64,000 bases of DNA, from the NCBI RefSeq assembly GCF_001652725.1, contig NZ_LWHJ01000022.1:1-64000 (forward strand). Reading direction: 5' to 3'. Under the pieces are notes generated by a model that was given only the letters and a program-made list of their open reading frames with translations, had not been told where the DNA came from and searched no databases. The number at the start of each line of letters is the position of its first letter. Within the stretch, counting starts at the first letter, position 1. Origin of the DNA: Pedobacter psychrophilus (GTDB lineage: Bacteria > Bacteroidota > Bacteroidia > Sphingobacteriales > Sphingobacteriaceae). Shown one piece after another: positions 46,501-53,873 of this stretch. A program made the translations under genes and the position numbers.

Positions 46501-48717
46501 TGTTTTGGAGAAAAAAACGGAAAGATTAATGTTCAGGTTTCTGGTGGCACCGCTCCTTATCAATATAAATGGAACACAGGCGAAACCATCCCAAATTTAA
46601 ATAACATAGAATCGGGAACTTATGAACTTACAGTTATTGATAAAAACGGTTGTAGTCAATCTATTGAAGTAAATATTACTCCATTAAAACTATTTAAGGT
46701 TATAGAAAGTATCACTAAAATTCTTTGTTATGGCGAAAAAGGTAATATAAAACTAAGTTTAGAAGGTGGTCAGTCTCCTTATCAAATCAGTTGGTCTAAC
46801 GGGAAAACAGGTGATTATATAGATAATTTGATTGCCGGAAATTACACTTATACCGCTAAAGATATTTATGGTTGTAGTATTTCTAAGACCGTAATTATTG
46901 TACAGCCCCAGCCAATTGCCGCCAAAATAAACGTTAAAAATACTACTTGTAAATATTCTCCGGATGGAGCTGTTTTGTTAGAGGTAGATGGTGGTACAAA
47001 ACCGTATCAGTTTATTTGGAACGGTAAAAATAGAGGAGAAAATAATACTTTAATTAATGTTAATGCAGGGAAATATTCTGTAAATATTATTGATGCTAAT
47101 AATTGTTCTTTACAAATAGTTGCAGAAGTTTTACCTGGAAATTGTGCCCCAAATGCCGATAATGATTTTTACAAAACGAAAGAGGATACTCCAATAACTA
47201 TTATAACACCCGGAATAATTGTTAATGATGCTGACCCGGATGATGACTTTATTAAAATATCCTTATCATCAGCAAAAGACCCTGTAATGCAGGATGGAAC
47301 TGTTTTAAATGCAAAAACCACTTTTAACACTGTAAACGGAATTGTTAATTTAAATGATAATGGTTCTTTCACATACACTCCAAAAAAGAATTTTTACGGA
47401 ACCGAAAATTTTGTTTACAAAGCAACCGATGGGGATTTAAGCTCAAACTTGGCCATTGTAACCATTGTAGTTGAAGCTGTTAATGATCCTCCAAAAGCTA
47501 ACAATGATTTTTATCTTACCAACGAAGATATTCCCGTTACTGCATCAGTTGCTCCAAATGATAGTGATCCTGAAAACGAAAAGTTGACCTTTACTTTGGT
47601 TACGCCTCCCATAAATGGTAAACTAACATTTAATGCAGATGGTACTTTTAATTACGTTCCGGAATTAAATTTCAATGGTGTTATAACTTTTAATTATCAG
47701 GTTTGCGACCCTGAAGGTTTATGTGACCAAGCGGTAGCAACAATTACGATTTCACCTGTTAACGACCCACCAATTGCGTTAGATGATAAATTTTACTTAG
47801 AAAAAAACAAGCAAATTTCTCAAACTGTTATTAATAACGATAGTGATCCGGATGGTGATGTACTGGTTTTCACAGCTATTTCACAACCTAAAAACGGAAC
47901 TTTAACTTTTAACACAAACGGTACTTTTGTTTATCAACCAAATGTAGGGTTTAAAGGGATAGATACTTTCAATTATAGAACTTGTGATCCATTTAATTTA
48001 TGCGACGATGCTTTGGTAACTTTAATTATACAACCAATTGTTACTGTAAACCTTACACCAGCAACTGGTATAATTAAAGAAGGTGAAAATATTGATATTA
48101 CAGCTGTTTTAACAGAATCTCTATTAGAGGATGTAAATGTTTCGTTAAGCTTTAATGGAACTGCAACCTTAAATTCTGATTATAAATTAACTGGAGATTA
48201 TAATACAATCAATATCCCGGCTGGTAAAACTACCACTACCCAAAAATTTAAAATCAGTGCTATTTTAGATGATGTTAAAGATGATAACGAATCTGTAAAC
48301 GCGATAATTAGCAATACAGACCAATCTAGTTATGTACTTATAGGAAACGGTTCTGTAGTAGCTATTACGGATATATATCCAGAAATTAAACCTTTAGGTC
48401 CAGAAGAAAATCCAGATATTAATCCAGATCCATTGGTTTCGCCAAATGGAGATGGCAACGGAAACGAGACTTTTATCATATATAATATTTCTAAATACCC
48501 AAATAATGAGGTCATTATATTTAATAGATGGGGAAATGAAGTCTATCGTACAAAAGGATATGATAACAAAGGAAATTCTTTTAGAGGTGTTGCAAACGTA
48601 GGTATTTTAACAAATTCTAATAAAGAATTGGTAGACGGGGTTTATTATTATATCATTTATACTGATGAAAATAATAAGAGAAAATTGAATAAAGGATATT
48701 TGATTTTGAAAAGGTAA
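37549..48717 (+). CDS. Giant SprB-repeat surface protein with T9SS type B sorting domain
   Basis: Cell-surface protein of 3722 aa, likely an adhesin. Order from the ATG at 37549 (MKDLIKVLLFLSF signal; a frame extension to 37477 lacks one): a glycine-rich region (about 284-461), a DUF11-like beta domain (524-700), a jellyroll-like domain (702-859), three diverged SprB repeats (860-1103), then 23 near-identical 78-residue SprB-type repeats (1104-2897). Four diverged SprB repeats (2898-3199), three Ig/cadherin-like domains (3200-3499), a Calx-beta-like segment (about 3500-3610) and a gliding-motility/T9SS C-terminal domain (VSPNGDGNGNETFII, RWGNEVY) follow. The last domain routes the protein through type IX secretion. 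SprB is the gliding adhesin of Flavobacterium; a gliding role here is not shown. Confidence 0.93.
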   Translation: MKDLIKVLLFLSFIFLNSASFSQICGTSGLDGPQNAVPPVNTYFPLSTTATLIAGSKTIVLNAVPPNDPNYNLSYGITPIKSGDLILIIQMQDASFNYLNSNLYGSGLANSGPDNLGGTGFTSLNNSGKFEYVVATSDVPITGGILNFRGDGTGKGCVNTYTNSNASPTAGQKRFQVIRVPQYSNLVLTANITTPPYNGSVGGLIAFDVAGTMQFNGFIVDASARGFRGGYGPKAASNANNSTFYVGPSSSTTSVGKGEGIGGTPRYMWDGFNQVDNGSDGLPSGSYGRGAPANGGGAGNDHNAGGGGGGNGGYGGLGGMGWQGANGDVSPKTGGGRPGSFLPIDYSRLIMGGGGGGGDANDALSGVTGGVGGGIVLINVEKIVGVGVIKSNGGNGAPGVYGTAPDGAGGGGAGGSIFVRSLAASPTANLSLEAKGGRGGNTLKDNNNEHGPGGGGGGGFIYTQIPSATIVRDVSKGISGKANNGAGISHGAIDGTDGQTSSFITSDLPLHLQGGGSICYPILTTILTELHPGAPGARSAGTTATYTLTIQNEPTNGNAGNVEAWFNLPSSFKVSSISYALTGDAAGTLNATPHIGATGIMSFGNFNISPGDKVVITIVVNIAANAPTGVYHASAQATYLDPTRTKINPFRKITGSTDEFVGFNSSYETGGVTDVVGTNYNGDLVTSTAEDVYINAVAITGLCDAVTGGGFETYTSGEYPTLDKWLPTVSGDLIKIVNQTGIKGAIIKNKTGEKFSLQQTIISIEPLTAYTLTFNYRNWDACGSPSASKSFIEILDANTNAVIVPQAEFIASNSPAIGNIPFNTLSGTTSIIIKITDAGSPNPSCGTFIDGISITSNLNISYPTTNVTCNGANNGTVKITLLSGAAAPYQVSYSFNEGSFNTATPINPINITGTPLVYNNLTAGNYRLKIVDANGCDNIKNFDITQPPILSLSETHIDNSCNDNSIGAIDLTVSGGTSPYTYNWVKDGTSYAVVEDISSLPPGHYTVTVTDDNSCQKQLSVDILPLTPFTLNGNQINNICNGSSLGSITLISTGGKAPYSYTWSNGSHDQNQTNLPAGIYNVIGKDGLGCEVSLDFIIIEPTALNLTESHNIIICNGGTSTVTLTATGGTGIYQYSKDGIAFQTSNIFSGLIAGDYTFTVKDANDCTYSTPGQITISEPTQLGLSTTKTDILCNGGTSTVTLTATGGTGIYQYSKDGIAFQASNIFNNLTAGDYTFTVKDAYDCSFSTPSQIIINEPTKLDLSTSKTDIICNGGTSTVTLTATGGTGIYQYSKDGIAFQASNIFNNLTAGDYTFTVKDANGCTFSTSSQITISEPTKLDLTSSKTDILCNGGTSTVTLSATGGTGIYQYSKNGIAFQGSNIFSGLSAGNYTFTVKDANDCSFSTPSQIIIDEPTKLGLSTTKTDIICNGGTSIVTLTATGGTGIYQYSKDGIAFQTSNIFSGLVAGNYTFTVKDANGCTFSTPSQITISEPTVLTLSASKTDILCNGGTSTVTLTATGGTGIYQYSKDGISFQGSNIFSGLIAGDYTFTIKDANGCTYSTPSQITISEPTALTLSASKTDILCNGETSTVTLTATGGTGIYQYSKDGIAFQASNIFSGLIAGNYTFSVKDANNCTFSTPSQIIISEPTKLDLSISKTDILCNGGTSTVILTATGGTGVYQYSKDGIAFQTSNIFSGLIAGDYTFTVKDANDCTYSTSGQIMIIEPTKLDLSTSKTDILCNGGTSTVTLTATGGTGVYQYSKDGIAFQTSNIFSGLIAGNYTFAVKDENGCTFTTPSQVTIAEPTKLDLLTSKTDILCNGGTSNVTLTATGGTGIYQYSKDGIAFQASNIFSGLISGNYTFTVKDANGCTFSTPSQLNITEPTQLDLSSTKTDILCNGETSTVTLTATGGTGIYQYSKDGIAFQASNIFSGLSAGNYTFTVKDANGCTFSTPSQITISEPNVLTLSISKTDILCNGETSTVTLTATGGTGIYQYSKDGITFQGSNIFSGLSAGNYTFSVKDANNCTFSTPNQIIVSEPTALTLSSTKTDILCNGGTSTVTLTATGGTGIYQYSKDGIAFQTSNIFSGLIAGNYTFTVKDANGCTFSTPSQIIILEPTALTLSSTKTDIICNGGTSTLTLTATGGTGIYQYSKDGIAFQASNIFNNLAAGNYSFTVKDANGCTFSTPSQIIISEPTKLDLSTSKTDILCNGGTSTVTLTATGGTGVYQYSKDGIAFQASNIFSALIAGNYTFTVKDANGCTYSTPSQITISEPTALILSASKTDILCNGGTSTVTLMASGGTGVYQYSKDGIAFQTSNIFSGLIAGNYSFTVKDANGCTFSTPSQITISEPTALTLSASKTDILCNGGTSTVTLTGTGGTGIYQYSKDGIVFQGSNIFSGLIAGNYTFTVKDANNCTFSTPSQIIISEPTQLGLSLTKTDILCNGGTSTVTLTGTGGTGVYQYSKDGIAFQASNIFNNLTAGNYNFTVKDANGCTFTTPSQIIISEPTKLDLSTSKTDILCNGGTSIVTLTATGGTGIYQYSKDGISFQGSNIFSELIAGNYIFTVKDANNCTFSTPSQVTIAEPTKLDLSSSKTDILCNGGTSTVTSTATGGIGIYQYSKDGIAFQVSNIFSGLSAGNYTFTVKDANGCTFSTPSQIIISEPTQLDLSSTKTDILCNGGTSTVTLTATGGIGIYQYSKDGIAFQASNIFSGLSAGNYTLTVKDANGCVFSTPSQIIISEPTALPLSASKTDILCNGGTSTVTLIATGGSGVYQYSKDGITFQASNIFNNLTAGNYTFTVKDVNGCTFSTLSQIIISEPTALTLSSTKTDILCNGGTSKVTLTATGGTGVYLYSKDGITFQASNIFNNLTAGNYTFTVKDVNGCTFSMPNQINITEPTKLSISEIHQDINCFGSETGSINISISGGKLPYTFNWSNGATTEDLSNLKKGDYSVIVTDANGCNISKTIKLSEPISPLIITENHQNNICFGEKNGKINVQVSGGTAPYQYKWNTGETIPNLNNIESGTYELTVIDKNGCSQSIEVNITPLKLFKVIESITKILCYGEKGNIKLSLEGGQSPYQISWSNGKTGDYIDNLIAGNYTYTAKDIYGCSISKTVIIVQPQPIAAKINVKNTTCKYSPDGAVLLEVDGGTKPYQFIWNGKNRGENNTLINVNAGKYSVNIIDANNCSLQIVAEVLPGNCAPNADNDFYKTKEDTPITIITPGIIVNDADPDDDFIKISLSSAKDPVMQDGTVLNAKTTFNTVNGIVNLNDNGSFTYTPKKNFYGTENFVYKATDGDLSSNLAIVTIVVEAVNDPPKANNDFYLTNEDIPVTASVAPNDSDPENEKLTFTLVTPPINGKLTFNADGTFNYVPELNFNGVITFNYQVCDPEGLCDQAVATITISPVNDPPIALDDKFYLEKNKQISQTVINNDSDPDGDVLVFTAISQPKNGTLTFNTNGTFVYQPNVGFKGIDTFNYRTCDPFNLCDDALVTLIIQPIVTVNLTPATGIIKEGENIDITAVLTESLLEDVNVSLSFNGTATLNSDYKLTGDYNTINIPAGKTTTTQKFKISAILDDVKDDNESVNAIISNTDQSSYVLIGNGSVVAITDIYPEIKPLGPEENPDINPDPLVSPNGDGNGNETFIIYNISKYPNNEVIIFNRWGNEVYRTKGYDNKGNSFRGVANVGILTNSNKELVDGVYYYIIYTDENNKRKLNKGYLILKR
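40858..46239 (+). repeat. 23 tandem 234-bp SprB-type coding repeats
   Basis: The array is exactly 5382 bp, 23 times 234, with no insertion or deletion between units. Each 78-aa unit reads L-x-LSxxKTDI(L/I)CNG-G/E-TST, then VTLTATGGTG-(I/V)-YQYSKDGI, FQxSNIF, (S/N)GL or NNL plus xAGNYTFTVKDANGC and (S/T)xPSQ(I/V)xIxEP. Amino-acid changes are few and recur in blocks. Synonymous changes are frequent. Confidence 0.97.
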
Positions 48718-48785
48718 ATAGTTTTATTTTCCTTTATCATAGTTAATGTAAAGTTGTGTTAATTATTAGATTATTAATATTATAA

Positions 48786-48858
48786 GGGCGTTTTACACGC
48801 TTTACACTATATCTTTTTTCAGGAAAAGAAAAAAGGATGCCGCTTCAATCGTTAACGC
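48786..48858 (+). repeat. Dispersed intergenic repeat, copy D
   Basis: The shortest copy: GGGCG, CTTTACACTATATCTTTTTT, GGATGCCG, then CAATCGTTAACGC with one change from the usual ending. It lacks the nested palindrome. It lies between the giant gene and the ABC ATPase, which are convergent. Confidence 0.78.
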
Positions 48859-48902
48859 AAAAGCCAATCCCAATAATTTAGTTAACAACTTCAAAATTAT
48901 TC

Positions 48903-49883
48903 TTAATCAGCTAATTCTTGAAAATTATCCACATCAAAATAAACAATATCCCCAGTTCTTAAATTCAAAAATTGATGGTCGTGAACTAAAATTACTTTAC
49001 TTTCTATTACCAATTCTACTTCTTGGTAAGCACCACTAAAATGAATTGATTTTACAGCGCCTTCTGCTACACCTTGGTAAGGATTTAATTTTATTTGATG
49101 AGGATAAACAGCATAAGTAATGTTCTGTTGAGGTAAAAAACTTAGGTTTTTTAGCAAATTTGCTCTTCCTAAAATTTTGGCTACATATGCAAATTGAGGA
49201 TCAAAATATAAATCTTGGGGTTTACCTTGCCTTAATATTTTACCATCTTTTACAATCAATAATTGGTCTGAAAGTGCTAAACCATCAGTTGGATCATGGG
49301 AAACCATGATGATTGTAATCTTTAAAAATTTAGATAAACGCTCAATATCATCTCGTAATTGTTTTTTTAGAACGCTATCTATTTGGCTAAATGGCTCATC
49401 TAATAATAGAACTTTTGGTTCTGTTATCACCGCTTTTGCAATTGCTACCCTTTGTTGTTCGCCACCACTTAATTCTACAATTTTTTTCTCGGCCAAATGG
49501 TCAATCCTAAGAAATTCCATGGTTTGCAAGGTTAGCTGACTTTTGGCCTGTAAATCTGTATTAGATAATTGGGAAGCAATATTATCGAAAACTTTGGCAT
49601 AAAGATTTAAGGTAAGTTCTTGGGTTACCATTTTCATCTCATCATGCCCCGGAATCAATTTTTCTGTCGGCCCTTTAATTTTTATTCCGTTATAAAGTAC
49701 CTCTCCTTTTTGAGGAATAAGATAGCCGTAAATCAGTTTTAATAGTGTGGTTTTTCCACTTCCGCTTTCGCCGATGATGGTTACAATTTCGCCAGTTTCA
49801 ATATTTAGATTAATACCCGAAACACCAGAAGGTATTCCTTCTTGAAAATTTCTACTTACATTATTTAATTGTAATAAGGGCAT
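48903..49883 (-). CDS. ABC transporter ATP-binding protein (PotA/FbpC-like)
   Basis: ATPase subunit of 326 aa, cytoplasmic face of the inner membrane. Walker A GESGSGKT (38-45), signature LSGGEQQRVAIAKA, Walker B VLLLDEP and the switch His in SHDPTDG are intact. A C-terminal TOBE-like domain (about 240-326) resembles polyamine, iron or sulfate importers. No permease or binding protein lies nearby, so the partner must be elsewhere or the protein acts alone. The substrate is unknown. Confidence 0.88.
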   Translation of the reverse strand: MPLLQLNNVSRNFQEGIPSGVSGINLNIETGEIVTIIGESGSGKTTLLKLIYGYLIPQKGEVLYNGIKIKGPTEKLIPGHDEMKMVTQELTLNLYAKVFDNIASQLSNTDLQAKSQLTLQTMEFLRIDHLAEKKIVELSGGEQQRVAIAKAVITEPKVLLLDEPFSQIDSVLKKQLRDDIERLSKFLKITIIMVSHDPTDGLALSDQLLIVKDGKILRQGKPQDLYFDPQFAYVAKILGRANLLKNLSFLPQQNITYAVYPHQIKLNPYQGVAEGAVKSIHFSGAYQEVELVIESKVILVHDHQFLNLRTGDIVYFDVDNFQELAD

Positions 49884-50042
49884 TCTTCTAATTTTTTAGC
49901 GGGGCGTAAAGATAAAAAAATTAAGATGGAGTTGATAATTGTTTAAGAGAGGATGAAATGATTTGTTATAAGATTTAATCCCAAAATGAATTGTGATCCT
50001 CACATCTGGAAAAGAAATTAAGCTTTCGATAATGATCACAAA

Positions 50043-50076
50043 AAAACCCTCGCTTAATTAAAAACGAGGGTTTTAT
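50043..50076. terminator. Terminator between ABC ATPase and outer-membrane protein genes
   Basis: AAAACCCTCG pairs with CGAGGGTTTT around a 12-base loop. It lies 20 bp beyond the stop of the outer-membrane protein gene at 50096. Confidence 0.85.
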
Positions 50077-50095
50077 GAGTAATTTATTATTAATG

Positions 50096-50905
50096 TTAGA
50101 ATCCAAATGTTAATCCAAAATTAAGGTTTTTATAATCTGCAGGACCTTGGTTTTTAGCAAAAACATCGTTCATATAATATTTAAAGAATAATCCGGCTCC
50201 GCCATAACCCACTCTTATGTTAGCTCCGTAACGGAAAGGTTCAAAATTGTAATCATCTTTAAATTTTTCTTTTCCATTTTCGCTACTTTTTTGTTTCACT
50301 TTACCATTTAATAAAAATCCAACTTCTGGACCGCCAACTATAGAAAATCTTTTTCCTTTTTCACCTTGTGGCGTACGATATTCAAAATATAAGGGTATTC
50401 TCAAATATTGGTTAGAAAACCTGTTTTTATCATAATTGATTGCATCATTAGTAGCCGTTAGTGTAGGTTGGTTAGGTTGGATAGTTACATTTTGAACTAA
50501 TCTAATCAAGTTCCAATCTAATCCAGCTTCTAACATCAGTTTAAAATTTGGGTTAAATCTTACTCCAAATTGTAATAAATCAAAACCAACATTTAAAGTT
50601 TTCCATGCTCTGTTTTCTAAAAATGGATAGCCTGCTGGAGCAGAAAAATCAGATCCTGTATGATATTTTCCTAATCCTATATCAAAATGCTCAAACGTTA
50701 AACCAAATGTAGCATGAGGATATTTAATCACCTTTTTCACTTTTTTAACTGAATCGGCTTTGCCAACAGTAATGCTTACACCATTAGAATCAATAATCAT
50801 GGAGGTTTTAGTTCCTTTTTTTAATATTTTGATGGTGTCTTGTTCTTGAGCCTGAGTAGTGCCTACAATTAGTAGTGCAATTACAAATAAGTATATTTTT
50901 TTCAT
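50096..50905 (-). CDS. Predicted outer-membrane beta-barrel protein of a sigma operon
   Basis: Exported barrel protein of 269 aa with signal peptide ending TTQAQ and C-terminal Phe, the usual last residue of Bacteroidota outer-membrane barrels (FGLTFGF). It resembles the PorT-like/outer-membrane beta-barrel group. It is the third gene of the sigma/anti-sigma operon (20 bp after the anti-sigma gene), so it may be a target or sensor of envelope stress. No enzymatic motif is visible. Confidence 0.72.
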   Translation of the reverse strand: MKKIYLFVIALLIVGTTQAQEQDTIKILKKGTKTSMIIDSNGVSITVGKADSVKKVKKVIKYPHATFGLTFEHFDIGLGKYHTGSDFSAPAGYPFLENRAWKTLNVGFDLLQFGVRFNPNFKLMLEAGLDWNLIRLVQNVTIQPNQPTLTATNDAINYDKNRFSNQYLRIPLYFEYRTPQGEKGKRFSIVGGPEVGFLLNGKVKQKSSENGKEKFKDDYNFEPFRYGANIRVGYGGAGLFFKYYMNDVFAKNQGPADYKNLNFGLTFGF

Positions 50906-50925
50906 CTTTCTTTTAATTTTAATGT

Positions 50926-51708
50926 TTAATCTATTTTTCTAAATCGGAACAAGCCCAGGTTAATTCCAGTAATCTCATTATCACTTTCATCTGTCTTGCT
51001 CACTTTTATTATTTTTTCTTCTCGCTTGTCAACTTTAGCTACCACAAAGTTGACCAAATCTCCCACTGATTTTATTTTTTGTCTCCTGTTAGATTGGTAT
51101 CCATCTTCCTCCAGGTTTTCATCAATGGTGTTTTGTGCTAAAAGAGTTTGAGTTTTAATCTTAGAATCATCTAAATTTTTAGAGGCCTCTTCTTCTAAAA
51201 TTCGCTCTGTTACTGTTTTTGTCCTTATCGGCTTTGTTGCAACTATTCGCGACAGTTCATTTTCAGTATCTTTTGTTAATGAGACGTTGCTAGTATTGCT
51301 AATGGTTGCATGGGTCTCTAAATTATTTTTATTTATTTTTTTAGTAGATTGATTATTAGCTAATAAACTATTGTTTTTAGTGTTATTATCAGTTTCGCTT
51401 TTTGTGTTTTCTACATCAACATTTTCTACATCATTATTTTGTTCTTTAGCGGCTTGGCTTAAAACTTCCTCGGTATTTCCTCGTAGCTTAATTACTTCCG
51501 TAGGTTTGGTATATAATCCAATTCCAATACCTAAAACAACTACCACACTTGCGGCTGCCATCCAAAATATTCCAAAATTTTTGCGCTTTGGTTTTCTATC
51601 TAAACCATCAGTTATTTTATCCCAGCTATTTGCCGCTGGTTGCACTTCAAAATCCTCAAAAGAAGATTTGAATAATTGATCAAAATCTTTATCCAACATT
51701 GGCTTCAT
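50926..51708 (-). CDS. Putative membrane anti-sigma factor
   Basis: Protein of 260 aa with a cytoplasmic N-terminal segment (about residues 1-45), one transmembrane helix (WMAAASVVVVLGIGIGLY, about 49-66) and a long Asn/Thr/Lys-rich periplasmic tail. This topology and the gene order (sigma, this gene, outer-membrane protein) are those of Bacteroidota ECF anti-sigma factors. No HCC zinc motif is seen, so it is not of the zinc-binding type. The start overlaps the sigma gene by 20 bp; an ATG at codon 4 (51699) is also possible. The overlap implies translational coupling. Confidence 0.72.
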   Translation of the reverse strand: MKPMLDKDFDQLFKSSFEDFEVQPAANSWDKITDGLDRKPKRKNFGIFWMAAASVVVVLGIGIGLYTKPTEVIKLRGNTEEVLSQAAKEQNNDVENVDVENTKSETDNNTKNNSLLANNQSTKKINKNNLETHATISNTSNVSLTKDTENELSRIVATKPIRTKTVTERILEEEASKNLDDSKIKTQTLLAQNTIDENLEEDGYQSNRRQKIKSVGDLVNFVVAKVDKREEKIIKVSKTDESDNEITGINLGLFRFRKID

Positions 51709-52261
51709 TTTTATATCCTTCCAATTTTAAAACTTGTTCCCTTAATATCGCTCTGGCCCTAGATAATTGCGATTTACTTGCTCCTTCTGTAATGCCCAAT
51801 TGCTCTCCAATTTCTTTATGCGAGTAACCTTCTATTGCATACATATTAAATACCATTCTATAACCTGTGCTTAAATTCTGTATCAAACGCATTAAATCCT
51901 TTACATTCAAACTGCTCATGTCAAAATTAGAAGAAGCAGCTTGTTCATGTGTTTCATCGATATTTACAACGTTTAAACTGCGTAAATTTTTACGATAAAA
52001 CTCTATAGAAGTATGCACCATAATCCTCCTCATCCATCCTTCAAAAGATCCCTCGCCACGATAATCATTAATTTTTTTAAATACTTTTATAAAACCGGTC
52101 TGCATCATATCCTCAGCTTCAAAATTATCTTTGGCATAACGCATGCATATTCCCAGCATTTTGCTGGAACTGGTATTGTAAAGCATTTCCTGAAACTTCC
52201 GTTCTCCAGCTTGGCATCCTTTAACAATATCTTCTAAAGCGTATTTGTGTTTCAAATTCAT
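51689..52261 (-). CDS. ECF-type RNA polymerase sigma factor
   Basis: Sigma-70 family factor of 190 aa. Region 2 (ERKFQEMLY to FKKINDYRGEGSFEGWMRRIMVHTSIEFYRK) and region 4 (LSTGYRMVFNMYAIEGYSHKEIGEQLGITEGASKSQLSRARAILREQ) are clear. The ATG at 52261 (MNLKHKYALEDIV) is chosen as the family N-terminus; a frame extension to 52279 starts at an ATG six codons earlier. It is the first gene of the three-gene sigma/anti-sigma/barrel operon, probably governing envelope functions. The regulon is unknown. Confidence 0.9.
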   Translation of the reverse strand: MNLKHKYALEDIVKGCQAGERKFQEMLYNTSSSKMLGICMRYAKDNFEAEDMMQTGFIKVFKKINDYRGEGSFEGWMRRIMVHTSIEFYRKNLRSLNVVNIDETHEQAASSNFDMSSLNVKDLMRLIQNLSTGYRMVFNMYAIEGYSHKEIGEQLGITEGASKSQLSRARAILREQVLKLEGYKNEANVG

Positions 52262-52505
52262 ATAAGGTTCTGTATGCAAGATGATGATTTTACATAAAAG
52301 GTTGCATCAGAAATAATTTTTTTAATGATGCAAATATATGTGATGGCAAACTGATTGAAAAACTATAGTAAAATTGAAATATAATGGAGTTTAAACCTGC
52401 AAATCAAACTTATTATCCATTTAAGAATATATATCATATTTATTATGATGATTATCATTTTTCTAGCCCATCCTTTTTCGGATTTTAGTAAAAATCATTA
52501 GGGCA

Positions 52506-53402
52506 ATGAAAACAATCATCTTGTTAACAGATTTTTCTTTACAGGCAAATAACGCAGCATCTTATGCCTATCAGTTTGGACAAAAAATTAAGGCTAATAT
52601 TCATTTATTTAATGCGTTTGGAATACCTGAGAAAAACGCTATTGCCTCACAAATTCCCTGGTCTTCAGATTTTGTTAATCTTGAAGATGAAAGTTCAAAT
52701 TTGCTTAAAGCACTTTCTTTAGAACTTAAATCTAAGTATAATACCAATAATATTGATGATTTTAATCCAGAAATAAGTTATAGTAATTGCTTTGGCGCTG
52801 TAGCAGATTTGGTTAGTGAAATGGTAGTTCAAAAAGCCATAAGTTTAGTGGTAATGAGTGGTCCCAAATCTGGAAAAGTGAGTCGTTTGTTTTTTGGCAG
52901 TGATACCCATGATTTATTAGATAAAGTAATTTGCCCAGTTTTGATTATTCCTGATGGTTTAGAATTTAAATCAGTAAAAAAAATAACTTATGCTACGGAT
53001 TTAAGATCAATTGATACTGCTGTTGTAAAATCAATAAGTATGTTGGCTACAATTTTTATTTCAGAGTTAACCATAGCCCATGTTTCTTCCTATACTGTTA
53101 AAGAAAAGGAGCTTAATAATGAGGTTTTTGAGGATGTGGAACTTTACAATAATATCAACTTTAAAAATATTAAAGGTAAAAGCATAGTACAATCCTTATG
53201 TGACGAGAATATTAATCAAAATACCGACGTGATGGTTCTTGTTCATAAAAAATATCATTTCCCCGAAAGTATTTTTCATAACAGTGTAAGCAAGCAAATG
53301 GCTAATTATTCCCAAATTCCATTGTTGATTTATCCTTACACCTATACAGAATATCTATCTCAAACTAAACATCAAACACCGAGCAATAATAGACAAGCTT
53401 AA
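52506..53402 (+). CDS. Universal stress protein (UspA) family, two-domain
   Basis: Cytoplasmic protein of 298 aa with two UspA-like domains. The first has the ATP-binding tail MSGPKSGKVSRLFFGSDTHDLL, a G-x2-G-x(9)-GS-like motif, and a following VICPVLIIP strand. The second domain (about 155-285) keeps the alternating alpha/beta pattern but has a poorer ATP site. Such proteins help survival in starvation or redox stress; the exact role is unknown. It heads a three-gene operon, 11 bp before a coiled-coil protein. Confidence 0.88.
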   Translation: MKTIILLTDFSLQANNAASYAYQFGQKIKANIHLFNAFGIPEKNAIASQIPWSSDFVNLEDESSNLLKALSLELKSKYNTNNIDDFNPEISYSNCFGAVADLVSEMVVQKAISLVVMSGPKSGKVSRLFFGSDTHDLLDKVICPVLIIPDGLEFKSVKKITYATDLRSIDTAVVKSISMLATIFISELTIAHVSSYTVKEKELNNEVFEDVELYNNINFKNIKGKSIVQSLCDENINQNTDVMVLVHKKYHFPESIFHNSVSKQMANYSQIPLLIYPYTYTEYLSQTKHQTPSNNRQA

Positions 53403-53413
53403 TCTAAATTTAA

Positions 53414-53839
53414 ATGAATATTAAAGAAGAATTTCCATCAGAAACTGAGCTAGAAAAGCTTTACAAACTAAACAAACGCCACATTACAGAATTGATTTTT
53501 TTTGATGATGAAGTAAGGTTTTTAAAAGGTTTGATTAATAAATATTTTATGCATGAATTAAAGCATGAGCATATTAATAAAAGTCAAATGATTCATGACA
53601 GATTATCCCAATTAGCATTGATAAAATCTAACGTTTCTCGTGATGCATTGCTACATCAGGAAAATTTGCATGTAAAAATTAAAGACATCAATAATCACGA
53701 TTTTTATTTTTTTAAGCTGGAAAGCAATAGGATAGTTGAAGAAATGAAAGATTTAAACCGAAATTTTAAACATATCAAAAAAGAAATTTTTCATATCTCA
53801 AAAGAAATAATAGGGTTTGAAAGTGATGTTTCTAAATAA
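53414..53839 (+). CDS. Helical hypothetical protein, 141 aa
   Basis: I do not recognise the family. The protein is highly charged, without a signal or membrane segment, and almost entirely helical; heptad-like patterns at about 45-75 and 100-135 suggest coiled coils. It is 11 bp after the UspA gene, so probably cotranscribed and perhaps a UspA partner. Many His residues (HELKHEHINK and others) are noteworthy but no metal motif is defined. Confidence 0.6.
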   Translation: MNIKEEFPSETELEKLYKLNKRHITELIFFDDEVRFLKGLINKYFMHELKHEHINKSQMIHDRLSQLALIKSNVSRDALLHQENLHVKIKDINNHDFYFFKLESNRIVEEMKDLNRNFKHIKKEIFHISKEIIGFESDVSK

Positions 53840-53873
53840 AACTGAATATCTAAGCATTTAAAAATTAATAAAA

